7,061 bases of DNA from contig JAHDGP010000075.1 of NCBI GenBank assembly GCA_020627525.1, positions 6,290 through 13,350 of the forward strand, given 5' to 3'. Position 1 is the first letter of the stretch, and each line of letters begins with the position of its first letter. Origin of the DNA: Bacteroidota bacterium. Lineage in GTDB: Bacteria; Bacteroidota; Bacteroidia; Chitinophagales; UBA2359. The notes under the pieces are model-generated. The model did no database searches. It was not told the DNA's origin and saw nothing but the letters and a program-made list of their open reading frames with translations. Positions 5,886-7,061 of the stretch are shown piece after piece. A program made the position numbers and the translations under genes.

Positions 5886-7061
5886 ATGGCAACACTTAGT
5901 ATCATCTTAGACAAAAGGAGAGCTAAAAAAGATGGCAGCTATCCTCTTAAAATTAGAATTTCTCACAATCAGAAAGCTCACCTATACTCATTGGGTATTT
6001 CTATTCTTCCAAAATATTGGGACATATCTAAGTTTCAAATTAAGAAGTATAAAAATCACAAACTCTTAAATGCTAAGATCAATAAACAGTTTACTTGGGT
6101 GGAACAAAAGCTATTGGATTTAGAGAGAATCAATCCTGTATACACCATTCAGGATATTAAAAATATCTTTAAGCCTCAAAAAGTAGAAAAGGAGGAAACT
6201 TTTGATATAGTTAAATATGGATATAAATTGATTGAACAACAAAATCAATCGGGGCGTTATGGAAATGCAAATACTTATAATAAAGCTCTTGAAAGATTAA
6301 AAAAGTTCAATTCATCCAAATTGAAATTTGAAAATATCACTTATCAATTTCTTTGTGATTGGGAGGCTACAATGAGAAAGGAAGGTCTTAAAGTTAATTC
6401 TGTGGGTGCTTATATGCGTTCTATCAGAGCAATTTACAACCAAGCCATTAAAAGCAATATTGTTGATGCTAAACATTATCCTTTCACTAACTATAAGATA
6501 AAGTCTGAGAAAACAGCTCAACGAACATTATCTAAATCACAGATTCAACAAATTGAGCAATTAACTTTCCCTAAAGAATCTGCTATTGAGAAAGCTAAGA
6601 ATATTTTTCTTCTTTCATTTTACTTGCGTGGTATAAACTTTAGGGATTTGATAATGCTTACTACTGATAATATTCATGGAGATAGAATTATTTATAAAAG
6701 GCAAAAAACTCATAAGATTTACAGTGTCAAAATGGCACTGAAAACATTGAATATAATTGACCAATATAAAGAACATAATAAGCCATTTCTGTTACCAATC
6801 ATTTCTAACAAATATAAGGATGACAAAAAACTCCAATATACTTCTGCTAAAGAAATGATTAAAAACTACAACAAAAGGTACTATCACGAAATAGGGAAAT
6901 TAATTGGAGAACCTAAAATGACTACTTATTATGCTCGTTATTCTTGGGCTAACATTGCTCGTAAATTAGGCTATTCCAAAGACTTGATTGCTGAAGCTTT
7001 AGGTCACGAATATGGTAACAGAGTTACTGGCATTTATTTAGATAATTATGATTTGGAAGTG
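5886..7061 (+). CDS. Tyrosine recombinase/integrase (3' end beyond window)
   Basis: An open frame of 392 residues running off the window, probably lacking only a short C-terminal end. It starts MATLSIILDKRRAKKDGSYPLKIRIS. Residues about 1-50 are the arm-DNA-binding domain typical of Bacteroidota integrases, with the GISILPKYWD block. About 105-200 is the SAM-like core-binding domain (TYNKALERLKKF, GAYMRSIRAIYNQAI). About 215-392 is the catalytic domain: Arg248 in FYLRGINFRDL, Lys274 in KRQKTHK, Arg351 in YYARYSWANIA, His374 in ALGHEYG and nucleophile Tyr384 in GIYLDNYD. The usual His of HxxR is Tyr348, a substitution I believe common in this group. All other catalytic residues are intact, so it is probably active. 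The ATG at 5886 gives the standard N-terminus. The gene points away from the tRNA-Asn and has no perfect TAnnTTTG promoter box upstream. Confidence 0.94.
   Translation, partial: MATLSIILDKRRAKKDGSYPLKIRISHNQKAHLYSLGISILPKYWDISKFQIKKYKNHKLLNAKINKQFTWVEQKLLDLERINPVYTIQDIKNIFKPQKVEKEETFDIVKYGYKLIEQQNQSGRYGNANTYNKALERLKKFNSSKLKFENITYQFLCDWEATMRKEGLKVNSVGAYMRSIRAIYNQAIKSNIVDAKHYPFTNYKIKSEKTAQRTLSKSQIQQIEQLTFPKESAIEKAKNIFLLSFYLRGINFRDLIMLTTDNIHGDRIIYKRQKTHKIYSVKMALKTLNIIDQYKEHNKPFLLPIISNKYKDDKKLQYTSAKEMIKNYNKRYYHEIGKLIGEPKMTTYYARYSWANIARKLGYSKDLIAEALGHEYGNRVTGIYLDNYDLEV

Larger units (their letters stand above)
5740..7061 (+). mobile_element. Left end of a putative integrative element at tRNA-Asn
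   Basis: A tRNA gene followed within 150 bp by an apparently intact tyrosine recombinase, with phased repeats in between, is the standard layout of one end of an integrative element. The likely attachment core is the 3' end of the tRNA (T-arm to acceptor, about 5715-5739). The second copy would be at the far end, outside the window. Whether it is an ICE, a prophage or a defence or other cargo island cannot be told from here. The exact boundary is inferred, not seen. Confidence 0.55.

Noticed and set aside
6312..6521. 69-residue minus-strand open frame inside the integrase
   Set aside because: It is antisense to a continuous, motif-complete integrase frame and shows no similarity I recognise.

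Overview
The window is AT-rich and reads as chromosomal DNA from the phylum Bacteroidota, probably near Flavobacteriia. Three things point there. The outer-membrane protein has a carboxypeptidase-regulatory-like plus DUF5686 architecture. The promoters match TTG / TAnnTTTG, the consensus of the Bacteroidota primary sigma factor. The genes lack Shine-Dalgarno sequences and instead have A/T-rich leaders, and the integrase is of the Bacteroidota type. I cannot name the genus.

Layout. Positions 1-206 are non-coding and hold a cluster of palindromes built on gacgtaatatattacgtc, set between two perfect 26-bp direct repeats. From 207 to 4464 the minus strand carries an apparent four-gene operon, transcribed right to left: yceD (DUF177), rpmF (ribosomal protein L32), fabH (ketoacyl-ACP synthase III) and a DUF5686 outer-membrane protein. 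A perfect TAccTTTG box lies just upstream of yceD, and a strong hairpin separates rpmF from fabH. Further right, a PfkB-family sugar kinase (4638-5564, minus) has its own rho-independent terminator. Divergent from it are a promoter, a tRNA-Asn(GTT) and a GAAA-loop terminator on the plus strand. Right after the tRNA comes a tyrosine recombinase gene (5886 to the window end, plus, open at the edge), preceded by three helically spaced copies of gtgcaaatt.

How it fits together. The yceD-rpmF-fabH block is a widespread bacterial cluster linking a 23S rRNA/L32-associated factor to the start of fatty-acid synthesis. Here an envelope gene follows at a 7-nt gap. The tRNA-Asn plus adjacent integrase is the usual signature of one end of an integrative element (genomic island, ICE or prophage); everything such an element would carry lies beyond the right edge.

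Points most worth a second look: (i) yceD is interrupted by a one-base expansion of an A run (A8 where A7 restores the frame), and a conserved-looking 44-residue tail with DPRWEALKKLK lies intact in the shifted frame; (ii) the integrase/tRNA boundary with its phased repeats; (iii) the palindrome cluster; (iv) the rpmF-fabH hairpin, whose arm could alternatively pair with bases next to the fabH start codon. I see no wholly new gene system inside the window itself.
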